A DNA stretch of 64,000 bases from Amycolatopsis sp. DSM 110486 (GCF_019468465.1 NZ_CP080519.1:3301001-3365000), one strand, 5' to 3'; counted from the first letter of the stretch, positions 17,125 through 24,802 are shown. Translations and numbers: made by a program. The notes: a model not told the origin generated them from the sequence alone.

Positions 17125-17556
17125 ATGCCCGCCGGACCGGCTGTCGACCCGCGTGGCCCGCGGTTCGCCGCGATCATCACCACCGTCGTGCTCGCCGTGG
17201 TGCTCGTGACGCAGTGGTGGCCGCTGCTGGCCCTGCAGACCGTGATCTTCGCGATCGGCGCGTTCGTCGGTCTGAAGCCGGCGCCGTACTCCGTGCTGTA
17301 CCGCGCGCTCGTCGCGCCGCGGCTCGGCCCGCCGACCGAGCGCGAGGACGCGGCGCCGCTGCGGTTCGCGCAGGCCGTGGGCTTCGTGTTCGCGCTCGTG
17401 GGCACGATCGGCTTCGTCGCCGGCGTGGCCCCGCTCGGCATCGTCGCGACGGCGTTCGCGCTGTTCGCCGCGTTCCTCAACGGCGCGTTCAACTTCTGCC
17501 TCGGCTGCGAGATGTACCTGCTGCTCAAGCGCTTCAGCCCCGCGCGGGCTTCCTAG
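17125..17556 (+). CDS. DUF4395 membrane protein
   Basis: An integral membrane protein of 143 residues and about four helices (near 15-33, 36-50, 83-100 and 103-120). The loop after the last helix carries NFCLGCEMY, a CxxC pair typical of DUF4395 that suggests redox or sulfur relay. GGAGG stands ahead of ATG 17125. It lies between the leader peptide and the rhodanese gene, 33 bases ahead of the latter. Function is unproven, but the family regularly accompanies thioredoxins and sulfurtransferases. Confidence 0.82.
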   Translation: MPAGPAVDPRGPRFAAIITTVVLAVVLVTQWWPLLALQTVIFAIGAFVGLKPAPYSVLYRALVAPRLGPPTEREDAAPLRFAQAVGFVFALVGTIGFVAGVAPLGIVATAFALFAAFLNGAFNFCLGCEMYLLLKRFSPARAS

Positions 17557-17589
17557 CAGTTCCAAACCCCAGAAGGAGAGTTCGCTTCC

Positions 17590-18426
17590 ATGAGCCGTGA
17601 AGACGCCCTGGTCACCACTCAGTGGGCCGAGGAGAACCTGGACACACCCGGCGTGGTGTTCGTCGAGGTCGACGAGGACACGACCGCCTACGACGCCGGG
17701 CACATCCGCGGTGCGGTGAAGCTCGACTGGCGCAACGACCTGCAGGACGGCGTGCGCCGTGACTTCGTGAACAAGGCCGCGTTCGAGAAGCTGCTCTCGG
17801 AGAAGGGCATCTCGGACGACGACCGCGTGGTCCTCTACGGCGGCAACAACAACTGGTTCGCCGCCTACGCATACTGGTACTTCAAGCTCTACGGCCACCA
17901 GAACGTGCAGCTGCTCGACGGCGGCCGCAAGAAGTGGGAGCTCGACGGCCGTGAGCTCAACGCCGACGACGTGAAGCGCGACGCCACCGAGTATCACGCC
18001 ACCGAACAGGACCTCTCGCTGCGCGCGTTCCGCGACGAGGTCGTGGAGGCCATCGGTGCGAAGAACTTCGTCGACGTGCGTTCGCCCGACGAGTTCTCCG
18101 GCAAGCTGCTCGCCCCGGCGCACCTGCCGCAGGAGCAGTCCCAGGTGCCGGGCCACATCCCGGGCGCGCTGAACGTGCCGTGGGCCAAGGTCGCCAACGA
18201 GGACGGCACCTTCAAGACCGAGAACGAGATCAAGGACCTCTATACCGAGGCCGGCATCGACGACGCGAAGGCGACCATCGCGTACTGCCGCATCGGTGAG
18301 CGTTCGTCCATCGCGTGGTTCGCGCTGCACGAGCTGCTCGGCTACTCCGACGTGAAGAACTACGACGGTTCGTGGACGGAATACGGCTCGCTGGTCGGCG
18401 TGCCGGTCGAGTTGGGAGCGAAATAG
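17590..18426 (+). CDS. Thiosulfate sulfurtransferase (rhodanese), CysA2/SseA type
   Basis: Moves sulfane sulfur from thiosulfate or 3-mercaptopyruvate to acceptors. In 278 residues there are two rhodanese domains: an inactive N-terminal one (about 5-125) and a catalytic C-terminal one (about 155-270). The catalytic Cys is in AYCRIGERSS, the CRxGxR form of thiosulfate sulfurtransferases. AAGGAGAG precedes ATG 17590. It is directly followed, with no gap, by DUF1416. Actinomycete annotations often call such proteins CysA although they are not sulfate transporters. Confidence 0.92.
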   Translation: MSREDALVTTQWAEENLDTPGVVFVEVDEDTTAYDAGHIRGAVKLDWRNDLQDGVRRDFVNKAAFEKLLSEKGISDDDRVVLYGGNNNWFAAYAYWYFKLYGHQNVQLLDGGRKKWELDGRELNADDVKRDATEYHATEQDLSLRAFRDEVVEAIGAKNFVDVRSPDEFSGKLLAPAHLPQEQSQVPGHIPGALNVPWAKVANEDGTFKTENEIKDLYTEAGIDDAKATIAYCRIGERSSIAWFALHELLGYSDVKNYDGSWTEYGSLVGVPVELGAK

Positions 18427-18735
18427 ATGGCTGACGACGGTTGCGGCGCCCCGGTCCAGGTGGCCACGCCCGCTGACTTCGACACCAACGGTCAGGTCGT
18501 GCTGGCCGGCAAGGTGACCGGCTCCGACGGCCCGCTGGGCGGCGCGTTCGTGCGCCTGCTCGACGGCGGCGGCGACTTCACCGGCGAGGTGGTCGCCTCG
18601 CCCGAGGGCGACTTCCGCTTCTACGCCGCGCCGGGCTCGTGGACGGTGCGCGCGCTGCACCGCACGGGCAACGGCGAGGCCTCCGTCACCGCCGAAGGCC
18701 CGGGTCTGCACCAGCTGGCGATCTCGGTCGGCTGA
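18427..18735 (+). CDS. DUF1416 family protein (SseC-like)
   Basis: A small protein of 102 residues always found beside actinobacterial rhodaneses, called SseC in M. tuberculosis. Its ATG follows the rhodanese stop directly, so the two are translationally coupled. The sequence folds as an immunoglobulin-like or transthyretin-like beta sandwich: NGQVVLAGKVTGSDGPLGGA, then DFRFYAAPGSWTVRALH. A Cys near the N-terminus (DDGCGAP) could take part in sulfur chemistry. It is the last gene before a strong terminator. Confidence 0.88.
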   Translation: MADDGCGAPVQVATPADFDTNGQVVLAGKVTGSDGPLGGAFVRLLDGGGDFTGEVVASPEGDFRFYAAPGSWTVRALHRTGNGEASVTAEGPGLHQLAISVG

Positions 18736-18746
18736 CTCGCTTTTCC

Positions 18747-18785
18747 GTGAAGGGGCCCCAGGGATTTTTCCTGGGGCCCCTTCAC
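18747..18785 (+). terminator. Rho-independent terminator after the rhodanese operon
   Basis: A perfect 16-bp stem, 18747-18762 with 18770-18785, has a T-rich 7-nt loop and is followed by tttt. It ends the thioredoxin/rhodanese run. Its right arm touches the truncated end of the merR remnant. Confidence 0.93.
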
Positions 18786-18990
18786 TTTTGATCAGCGCGA
18801 TGTCGTCGAGGCTGAGCAAACCCGTGTCCTGCAACATCTTCACGATGGTCAGCCGGTGCAGCTCGGCCTCGCCGTAGAGGCGTTTGCCCGAGCGGCGCGT
18901 GGCCGGGCGCACGAGCCCGCGTTCGTCCCAGTAGCGCGGCGCCGACACCGCGACGCCGAGCTTCGCGGCCGTCTCTCCGATGGACCACAT
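18784..18990 (-). pseudogene. Truncated MerR-family regulator
   Basis: From ATG at 18988-18990 the minus strand encodes only the DNA-binding part of a MerR regulator, about 69 residues: MWSIGETAAKLGVAVSAPRY, then YGEAELHRLTIVKMLQDTG. The effector-binding half is missing. The frame runs into the neighbouring terminator without a stop. In other MerR regulators this domain is followed by a dimerisation helix, so the product would not be functional. The start codon sits a few bases from an oppositely oriented transporter fragment, which suggests a deleted divergent regulator-transporter pair. Confidence 0.75.
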
Positions 18991-18993
18991 CCC

Positions 18994-19179
18994 GGCGGAC
19001 CGTCGGCCACCGTCAACGCCGCCCGCCAGACGGGCACGGCCCTCGGGGTGGCCGCGCTCGGCGCCCTCCTCGCGGACGGCGCGAACCTGGCGGCCGGGCT
19101 GCACGCGGCCATGGCCGTGGCCGGTGGCGTGCTGCTCGTCGTGACTGTGCTCACCGCGACGACCCTGCGCGGAGCCTGA
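18994..19179 (+). pseudogene. C-terminal fragment of an MFS drug-efflux transporter
   Basis: About 61 residues ending in TGA at 19177-19179. SATVNAARQTGTALGVAALG followed by a last hydrophobic helix is the C-terminal end of EmrB/QacA-type MFS transporters. Everything before it is missing. It abuts the start of the merR remnant on the other strand, so the 5' part of the transporter and the original intergenic region were lost. Confidence 0.7.
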
Positions 19180-19207
19180 GTGCCCCGGGCCGACTATTGT
19201 CCTCGCT

Positions 19208-19306
19208 GTGGAGACCCTGTTTACGATCCTGCTGGCCCTGGCGGCAGTCGCCATCGTGTGGTTCGCCTGCTATGTCGTCTACCGGCTGTACGCCGACCAG
19301 CGCTGA
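19208..19306 (+). CDS. Small single-pass membrane peptide (32 aa)
   Basis: GTG 19208 opens a 32-residue peptide, mostly one hydrophobic helix (ILLALAAVAIVWFACYVVYR) with a short polar tail ending YADQR. Its stop is five bases before the nitrobindin ATG, so the two may be coupled. It has no known name to me. Hydrophobicity, clean boundaries and tight spacing argue for a real microprotein. Confidence 0.55.
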   Translation: METLFTILLALAAVAIVWFACYVVYRLYADQR

Positions 19307-19311
19307 GCACC

Positions 19312-19926
19312 ATGACCGCCAGTGGCGACGACGCCATCGCGGCCGCGGAGGAGCGCGCGGCGAGCACCCGCGCGCGCAACCTGCCGTTGTGGGACGACCT
19401 GCCCATCCCCAACGACACGGCCAACCTGCGCGAGGGCCCGAACCTGAACGACGCGTGCCTTGCGCTGCTGCCGATGGTCGGCGTCTGGCGCGGTGAGGGC
19501 GAGGTCGACTACCCCACCATCGAGGGGCCGGTCAAGTTCGCGCAGCAGCTCACCATCGCGCACGACGGCCGCCCGTTCCTCACGCACGAGGCCCGCGCGT
19601 GGCTGCTCGACGACGAGGGCAACGTCATCCGCCCCGCCGCCCGCGAGAGCGGGTTCTGGCGGCCGAAGGAGGACGACACGATCGAGCTGCTGCTCACGCA
19701 CAGTTCCGGCATCGTGGAGCTCTACTACGGCAAGCCGCGCAACCAGACGTCGTGGGAGCTGGGCACCGACGCGGTGATCCGCACGGCCACGGCCAAGGAC
19801 GTCACCGCGGCGCAGCGGCTCTACGGCCTCATCGAAGGCAGCCTCGGCTACGTCGAGGAGCGCGCGATGATGGGCCAGGAGATGCAGCCGCACGTGTCGG
19901 CTCTGCTGCACCGCGTCGTGGGCTGA
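19312..19926 (+). CDS. Nitrobindin-like heme-binding beta-barrel protein (Rv0813c/FABP-like family)
   Basis: A cytosolic ten-stranded beta-barrel protein of 204 residues that in homologues binds ferric heme and reacts with NO or peroxynitrite. The conserved entry GVWRGEGEVDYP (GxWxGxG motif) lies at about 60-72. The C-terminal His, which ligates heme iron in nitrobindins, is in SALLHRVVG. I use ATG 19312; the longer frame upstream overlaps the membrane peptide in another frame. Its place between the rhodanese block and pabC agrees with the mycobacterial Rv0812-Rv0814 order as I recall it. Confidence 0.88.
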   Translation: MTASGDDAIAAAEERAASTRARNLPLWDDLPIPNDTANLREGPNLNDACLALLPMVGVWRGEGEVDYPTIEGPVKFAQQLTIAHDGRPFLTHEARAWLLDDEGNVIRPAARESGFWRPKEDDTIELLLTHSSGIVELYYGKPRNQTSWELGTDAVIRTATAKDVTAAQRLYGLIEGSLGYVEERAMMGQEMQPHVSALLHRVVG

Positions 19927-19934
19927 GCAGGGCC

Positions 19935-20242
19935 GTTGCCAATCCGCCAAAAGCAGGCCGACCCCCACGCGGCACGTAACCGTTGCTACGAAGCCATTCG
20001 GCCGTGACTGTGGTCGGATTGGTAACGATCGGCACGGTTACCAATCCGGCCAAAAGCAGGCCGGCCCCCGCGCGGCACGTAACCGTTGCTGCGATGCCAT
20101 TCGGCCGTGACTGTGGTCGGATTGGTAACGATCGGCACGGTTACCAATCCGACCAAAAGTAGGCCGGCCCCCGCGCGGCACGTAACCGTTGCTGCGATGC
20201 CATTCGGCCGTGACTGTGGTCGGATTGGTAACGATCGGCACA
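19935..20242. repeat. Three tandem 103-bp units with inverted ends
   Basis: Units lie at 19935-20036 (102 bp, diverged), 20037-20139 and 20140-20242 (103 bp each, nearly identical). Each starts GTTACCAATCCG and ends with CGGATTGGTAAC plus GATCGGCAC. In unit 3 the arms reach 16 perfect pairs. Across the unit borders the same arms also form a 12-bp stem with a 10-nt loop. Length 103 is not a multiple of three, so frames shift between units and coding is excluded. The array fills the nitrobindin-pxpB gap and ends 13 bases before the pxpB start. Confidence 0.9.
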
Positions 20243-20255
20243 GTACGCTCTGTCC

Positions 20256-20864
20256 ATGCTCTGGCGGCCCTGCGGCGAGCACGCCGCCCTGCTCGACTGC
20301 GACTCGCTCGCGCAGATGACCGCCGCCCGGGCCACGGTCGAGGCCGCCGGCGTCGACGGGATCGCCGACCTCGTGCCCGGGGCCCGCAGCCTGCTGGTGG
20401 TGGCGGAGCCCGGGTCACCCGCGCTCAAGTCGGTGCGGGAGCTGCTCGACGGCGCCGACCTCACGCACCCGCCCGCCGGGTCGCCGCGTGAGGTCACGCT
20501 GGACGTCCACTACGACGGCGAGGACCTGCCGCTCGTGGCGCGCGATGCCGGGGTCTCCGAGGCCGACGTCGTCAAGCTGCACACCGAAGCCCAGTACACC
20601 GTCGCGTTCACCGGCTTCGCGCCCGGTTTCGGCTACCTGACCGGGCTGCCGGACGCACTGCGGCAACCCCGGCTCGAGTCCCCGCGCACGAAGGTCCCCG
20701 CCGGGTCCGTGGGCATCGGGGGCGAGTTCACCGGCGTCTACCCGCGCGAGTCACCCGGGGGCTGGCGGCTGCTCGGGCACACCGACGCGACGCTGTTCGA
20801 CCCGGCCGCCGAGCGGCCCGCGCTGTTCGCGCCCGGTGACCGCGTGCGCTTCCGGAGCGCGTGA
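20256..20864 (+). CDS. pxpB: 5-oxoprolinase subunit PxpB (KipI-like)
   Basis: One of the three prokaryotic 5-oxoprolinase subunits, which together cleave 5-oxoproline to glutamate with ATP. At 202 residues it has the KipI/PxpB length. The conserved FTGFAPGFGYLTGLP and SVGIGGEFTGVYPRESPGGW mark the family. It overlaps pxpC by one base (TGATG), so the pair is co-translated. The third subunit, PxpA (LamB/YcsF family), is not in the window. KipI was first described as an inhibitor of the sporulation kinase KinA in Bacillus. Confidence 0.92.
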   Translation: MLWRPCGEHAALLDCDSLAQMTAARATVEAAGVDGIADLVPGARSLLVVAEPGSPALKSVRELLDGADLTHPPAGSPREVTLDVHYDGEDLPLVARDAGVSEADVVKLHTEAQYTVAFTGFAPGFGYLTGLPDALRQPRLESPRTKVPAGSVGIGGEFTGVYPRESPGGWRLLGHTDATLFDPAAERPALFAPGDRVRFRSA

Positions 20865-21712
20865 TGCGCGCGCTGGAGATCGTCCACACGGGACCGCTCG
20901 CGCTGGTGCAGGACCTCGGCCGGCCCGGATACGCGCACCTCGGCGTGCCCCCTTCCGGTGCTCTCGACGTCGCCGCCCTGCGCCTCGGCAACCGCCTGGT
21001 CGGCAACCCCGAGGACGCGGCCGGGATCGAAGCGTTGCTGGGTGGGCTTACCGTGCGGGCGACGGCGCCGTGCACGGTCGCCGTGACCGGACCCCTCGTG
21101 CCGGTGCAGGTGGACGACCGGCACGTCGGCTCCCACTCGGCCGTCTCGCTACGGGAGGGGCAAACGCTTGCGCTCGGTCACCCGTCGGCCGGTTTGCGCA
21201 GCTACGTGGCGGTTTCGGGCGGGATCGCCGTCGAGCCGGTGCTGGGCAGCCGCTCGCGGGACGTCCTGTCGGGCATCGGGCCGGAACCGCTGGAAGACGG
21301 CGTTTCGCTGCCGCTCGGCGCGGTCACCGGAGTGCCGGCGGGAGCCGACGTGGTGGTCGCCCCCGCGGCACCCGAGCGGCTCGTCGTGCCCGTGGTCCTC
21401 GGCCCGCGCGACGACTGGTTCACCGACCTCGTCGAGGGCCTCGGCGCGTGGTGGACGGTGACGCCGCAGTCCAACCGCGTCGGCCTGCGCCTCGACGGCC
21501 CGCCGCTGCGGCGCGCGAACACCGCCGAACTGCCCAGCGAGGGCCTCCTGACCGGCGCGATCCAGGTCCCGCCGAGCGGCCTGCCCGTCGTTTTCCTCGC
21601 CGACCACCCCACGACCGGCGGCTACCCGGTGGCCGCAGTGGTGAGACGCGGGTCACTCGGCGCACTCGCTCAGGCACGCCCTGGAACCTCTGTGCGGTTC
21701 CGCTCGTCTTGA
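20864..21712 (+). CDS. pxpC: 5-oxoprolinase subunit PxpC (KipA-like)
   Basis: Partner of PxpB, 282 residues, cyclophilin-like fold of the carboxyltransferase C/D family. Recognisable segments are LVQDLGRPGYAHLGVPPSGA at the N-terminus, SNRVGLRLDGPPLRR in the middle and LADHPTTGGYPVAAVV near the end. ATG 20864 overlaps the pxpB stop. A GTG three bases earlier is possible. The stop overlaps the next start (TGATG), so three genes form one translational chain. Confidence 0.92.
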   Translation: MRALEIVHTGPLALVQDLGRPGYAHLGVPPSGALDVAALRLGNRLVGNPEDAAGIEALLGGLTVRATAPCTVAVTGPLVPVQVDDRHVGSHSAVSLREGQTLALGHPSAGLRSYVAVSGGIAVEPVLGSRSRDVLSGIGPEPLEDGVSLPLGAVTGVPAGADVVVAPAAPERLVVPVVLGPRDDWFTDLVEGLGAWWTVTPQSNRVGLRLDGPPLRRANTAELPSEGLLTGAIQVPPSGLPVVFLADHPTTGGYPVAAVVRRGSLGALAQARPGTSVRFRSS

Positions 21713-22161
21713 TGAGCGTGGAACGGGTAACGGTCGCGGGTGGGACAGGTGTCCTGGAGCTGAACAGGGTCCTGGAACGAAACGGTGGCACGCAGATGGA
21801 GCTGCCGCAGTCGTTGCGCATCGCGCTGGCCACGGGTCAGCTGCGCCGTCCGCTGGCCGAGACCCTGCGCGACCTGCTGGCCCTGCTCGTCGACGGGTGT
21901 TACCAGGTCGACGGCCCCGCCCGTCTCGACGCCGACGAGCCCCTCGTGCCCACCGCGACCTGGCCGCCCGACGACGAAGCGCGCGTCGCCTACTACCGCA
22001 CCGCGATCCGGACCGGCCACCGTCCCGTGGCCGTCGTGCTGTCGGGCACCCGGCCGTTGATCCTGGTCGGGCACCACAAGATCGCCGCCTACGAGGCCGA
22101 AGGCGTGCGCGCGTCCGCCGTGGTGATCAGCGAGGCGCCGGCTCAGTACTCGCCTTCGTAG
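21712..22161 (+). CDS. Hypothetical protein, ParB-like fold suspected
   Basis: About 149 residues from ATG 21712, which overlaps the pxpC stop by one base. An alternative ATG at 21796 removes 28 residues. The C-terminal segment LILVGHHKIAAYEAEGVR resembles the GHHR motif of ParB/sulfiredoxin-like proteins, preceded by AIRTGHRPVAVVLSG. No other domain is seen. The gene ends inside the convergent pabC gene, with a 19-bp overlap. Function unknown. A link with 5-oxoproline metabolism is only suggested by position. Confidence 0.6.
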   Translation: MSVERVTVAGGTGVLELNRVLERNGGTQMELPQSLRIALATGQLRRPLAETLRDLLALLVDGCYQVDGPARLDADEPLVPTATWPPDDEARVAYYRTAIRTGHRPVAVVLSGTRPLILVGHHKIAAYEAEGVRASAVVISEAPAQYSPS

Positions 22162-22988
22162 GCCGCCACCAGCTCGCGGTGCAGCTCCGCCGAGCCGGGC
22201 AGGGCGGTGCCGTCCAGCGTGTGCACGCGGGTGACGAGCCGGACCGACGACGCGAGGAACACTCCGTCGGCCGTCGCCAGGTCGGCGGCGGAGAACGGCT
22301 CCACCTTCACCGTCCAGCCCGCCTTCTCCGCACCGCGGAACAGCGCCGCCTGCGTGGTGCCCGGCAGGATCCCGACGGTGGACGGCGGCGTGTAGAGCGT
22401 GCGCTCGCGGGCCAGTACGACCGTGGACGTCGGGCCTTCCAGCACGGAACCGTCGGCAGCGGTGAAGATCACATCCTGTGCGCCACGACGGCCTGCCTCG
22501 CGCAGGGCGGCCATGTTCACGGCGTACGAAACGGTCTTCGCGCCCAGCAGCAGCCACGGCGCGCGCTCGGCGACCTCGGGTCCGAAGCCGCGTTCCAGTG
22601 TCACCGCGGCGACGCCCTCGGCGCGGGCGCGGCGCACCTTCTCGTCGATCTCCATGCCGATGGCGAACGCGGTCGGCGTGCCGGCCGGATCGCCGTCGAC
22701 ACCCCGCGTGAACACGAGTTTCAACGCGATTTCCCGACCACCGGCCCAGTTGTCGATCACGGCGCGGGCGGCCGTCTCGAAGGCGGCGAGGTCGGGCGCC
22801 GGCAGCTCCAGCATCGCCGCGGAACGGGCGAGTCGGTCGAGGTGCGGGCGCAGTTCCCGCGGTTTTTTATCAGCCACGAGGATGGTCTCGAACACCCCGT
22901 CTCCGCGCAGCAAACCGAGGTCGTCCACACGAATGTGGGCGGCTTCGGGGTCGGCCAGGGTTCCATCGAGGAAGGCGAGGACGCGCAT
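22143..22988 (-). CDS. pabC: Aminodeoxychorismate lyase-like class IV aminotransferase
   Basis: A PLP enzyme of fold type IV, 281 residues. In PabC it splits 4-amino-4-deoxychorismate to 4-aminobenzoate and pyruvate for folate; branched-chain or D-amino-acid aminotransfer is the alternative. Seen: LLRGDGVFETI near residue 30, the Schiff-base lysine in LLGAKTVSYAVN, the phosphate-binding loop VLEGPTSTVV, and GILPGTTQAALF. Divergent from the folate-dependent ygfZ gene with only 31 bases between, which supports a folate link. Confidence 0.85.
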   Translation of the reverse strand: MRVLAFLDGTLADPEAAHIRVDDLGLLRGDGVFETILVADKKPRELRPHLDRLARSAAMLELPAPDLAAFETAARAVIDNWAGGREIALKLVFTRGVDGDPAGTPTAFAIGMEIDEKVRRARAEGVAAVTLERGFGPEVAERAPWLLLGAKTVSYAVNMAALREAGRRGAQDVIFTAADGSVLEGPTSTVVLARERTLYTPPSTVGILPGTTQAALFRGAEKAGWTVKVEPFSAADLATADGVFLASSVRLVTRVHTLDGTALPGSAELHRELVAAYEGEY

Positions 22989-23019
22989 AGTGTCACGGTA
23001 CTCACCTAGTCTTGTGGTT

Positions 23020-24186
23020 ATGGCCTACCGCTCGCCGTTGCTCGAAGCCCCCCGCTCGATCGCCGCGCCTGACGGACACCCCGAGGCGGGAGTTCCGTGG
23101 CACTGGGGCGATCCGTTCGCCGAGCAGCGCACCGCCGCCCGCGGCGTGGTCGTGATCGACCGCTCGCACCGCGAAGTCCTGGCTGTTTCAGGCGAAGAAC
23201 GCTTGAGCTGGCTGCACCTCGTGATCTCCCAGCACGTGACGGAGCTGCCCGAAGGGTCCGGCACCGAAGCCCTCGTGCTCGACAGCCAGGGTCACGTCGA
23301 CACGCACTTCGTGCTGGCACACCTCGACGGCACCGTCTGGCTCGACAGCGACCCCGGCCCCGTCGCGACGAGCGCACTGCCCAAGGGCGGCAAGCAGACG
23401 TTGCGTGAATACCTCGAGGCGATGAAGTTCTGGTCGAAGGTCGAGATCCGCGACGCCACAACGGAACTCGCCGTCCTCACCGTGCTCGGGCCCGAGTCCG
23501 AACGCGTGCTCACCGCGGTCGGGGTGGAGGTCGGCACCGAGCCGTATTCCGTGTCGGCGTTGCCCGGCGGCGGTTTCGCGCGCCGCATGCCGTGGCCGTC
23601 TCGGTCCAGTGTGGACCTTCTTGTGCCGCGCGAAGAGCTCGCGACGTGGTGGCAGCGCCTCACCGACGCGGGCGCGCGCCCGGCCGGCAGCTGGACGTTC
23701 GACGCGCTGCGCGTGGAATCGCGGCACCCGCGGGTCGGCGTGGACACCGACGACCGCGCCATCCCGCACGAGGTCGGCTGGATCGGCAGCGCCGCCCACG
23801 TGGCGAAGGGCTGCTACCGCGGCCAGGAAACCGTCGCGAAGGTGCACAACGTCGGGCGCCCGCCGCGCTACCTCGCGCTGCTGCACCTCGACGGTTCACC
23901 CGAGATCACGCCCGAAACAGGTGACCCGGTGCGCCTTGGCGAACGCGTGGTGGGCCGCGTGGGCACCGTCGTGCAGCACCACGAGCTCGGCCCGATCGCG
24001 CTGGCCCTGGTCAAGCGCTCCGTGCCCGCGGGCGCGGAACTGCTGGCCGGCCTGGGGAAAGACGACGCGGCCGAGGATTCTGAAAACAACACTGACCGCA
24101 CCGTTCAGGCCATCGTGGACCCGGACTCCGTGCCGGGTGAGCACGCCGCCCCTGGTCGGGAGGCCGCACAACGGTTGCGGGGCTGA
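23020..24186 (+). CDS. ygfZ: Folate-binding YgfZ/IbaG-type iron-sulfur repair protein
   Basis: Tetrahydrofolate-dependent protein of the GcvT family that assists maintenance of certain Fe-S enzymes. In 388 residues the signature KGCYRGQET is present near residue 270, with the family's essential Cys. The N-terminal GcvT-like part has AARGVVVIDRSHREVLAVSG. The C-terminus ends in an acidic, likely disordered tail. ATG 23020 was selected; the longer frame antisense to pabC is spurious. Adjacent, divergent pabC would supply folate precursor. Confidence 0.9.
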   Translation: MAYRSPLLEAPRSIAAPDGHPEAGVPWHWGDPFAEQRTAARGVVVIDRSHREVLAVSGEERLSWLHLVISQHVTELPEGSGTEALVLDSQGHVDTHFVLAHLDGTVWLDSDPGPVATSALPKGGKQTLREYLEAMKFWSKVEIRDATTELAVLTVLGPESERVLTAVGVEVGTEPYSVSALPGGGFARRMPWPSRSSVDLLVPREELATWWQRLTDAGARPAGSWTFDALRVESRHPRVGVDTDDRAIPHEVGWIGSAAHVAKGCYRGQETVAKVHNVGRPPRYLALLHLDGSPEITPETGDPVRLGERVVGRVGTVVQHHELGPIALALVKRSVPAGAELLAGLGKDDAAEDSENNTDRTVQAIVDPDSVPGEHAAPGREAAQRLRG

Positions 24187-24235
24187 AGTGAACCCGGCGG
24201 TAGCATTGTCGGGGAATCTAGAGCAGGATGTGCCC

Positions 24236-24802
24236 GTGATCGAAGTGCGTCCCGGTGGGCGACGGCGGATCGACCGCGTCCTCGCCCCGGGATACCTCAC
24301 CGGACTCGGCGACCTGCCGCTGCCGGTGCTGCGCGAACGCCGTGACGAGGCCGCGCAGGAGGAGACCGACCTCTCGTACCTGCGCCGGCTGCTGCACGCG
24401 CGGATCGACATCGTGCGCGCGGAGCAGCAGCGCCGGTCGTCCGGTGGCGTCAACAGCATCGTCGACCAGCTCGCCACGATCCTCGCCGACAACGCGCTCG
24501 GGCCCGCCACCGGTTCCGGGCGCCACCAGCAGCTCGAACCCTCGCGTGCCGGCGAGCACCGCCGCCACGCCGAGGCGCTGATCGGCGACACGGACCTCAC
24601 CGACGTCGGCACGCTGTCCGACGGCAAGCTCGCCTCCGCGCTCGACACGTACGCCACCGAGGAGTCTTCGGTGTCCACGTTCCGGCGTCAGGTGCAAGGC
24701 GTGATGGACACCCTCAACGCCGAGATCGCCGGCCGCTACCAGCGCGGCTCCGCGACCGTCGACGAGCTGCTCGACTCCGAGCTCGGACGCACCGAAGAGT
24801 GA
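24236..24802 (+). CDS. rsiG: RsiG-like c-di-GMP-binding anti-sigma protein
   Basis: A helical protein of 188 residues related to actinomycete 'aerial mycelium formation' proteins. Two antiparallel helices each carry the RsiG signature E-x3-S-x2-R-x3-Q-x3-D. The copy at 143-158 is exact (E143, S147, R150, Q154, D158). The copy at 43-58 has His in place of Gln (E43, S47, R50, H54, D58). In Streptomyces RsiG these residues bind a c-di-GMP dimer and arm the protein against the sigma factor WhiG. The middle (70-120) is a disordered linker. GTG 24236 fits AGGA upstream; GTG 24230 is possible. The stop overlaps the next gene by four bases. Confidence 0.82.
   Translation: MIEVRPGGRRRIDRVLAPGYLTGLGDLPLPVLRERRDEAAQEETDLSYLRRLLHARIDIVRAEQQRRSSGGVNSIVDQLATILADNALGPATGSGRHQQLEPSRAGEHRRHAEALIGDTDLTDVGTLSDGKLASALDTYATEESSVSTFRRQVQGVMDTLNAEIAGRYQRGSATVDELLDSELGRTEE

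Noticed and set aside
17110..19254. 714-residue minus-strand ORF over DUF4395-rhodanese-DUF1416
   Set aside because: Only the 69-residue MerR part is real; the rest is antisense shadow.
19935..20242. CRISPR array
   Set aside because: Adjacent long units with no unique spacers of constant length; no cas genes.
20086..20418. ORFs reading through the 103-bp array
   Set aside because: Unit length is not a multiple of three and frames differ between copies; no ribosome site.
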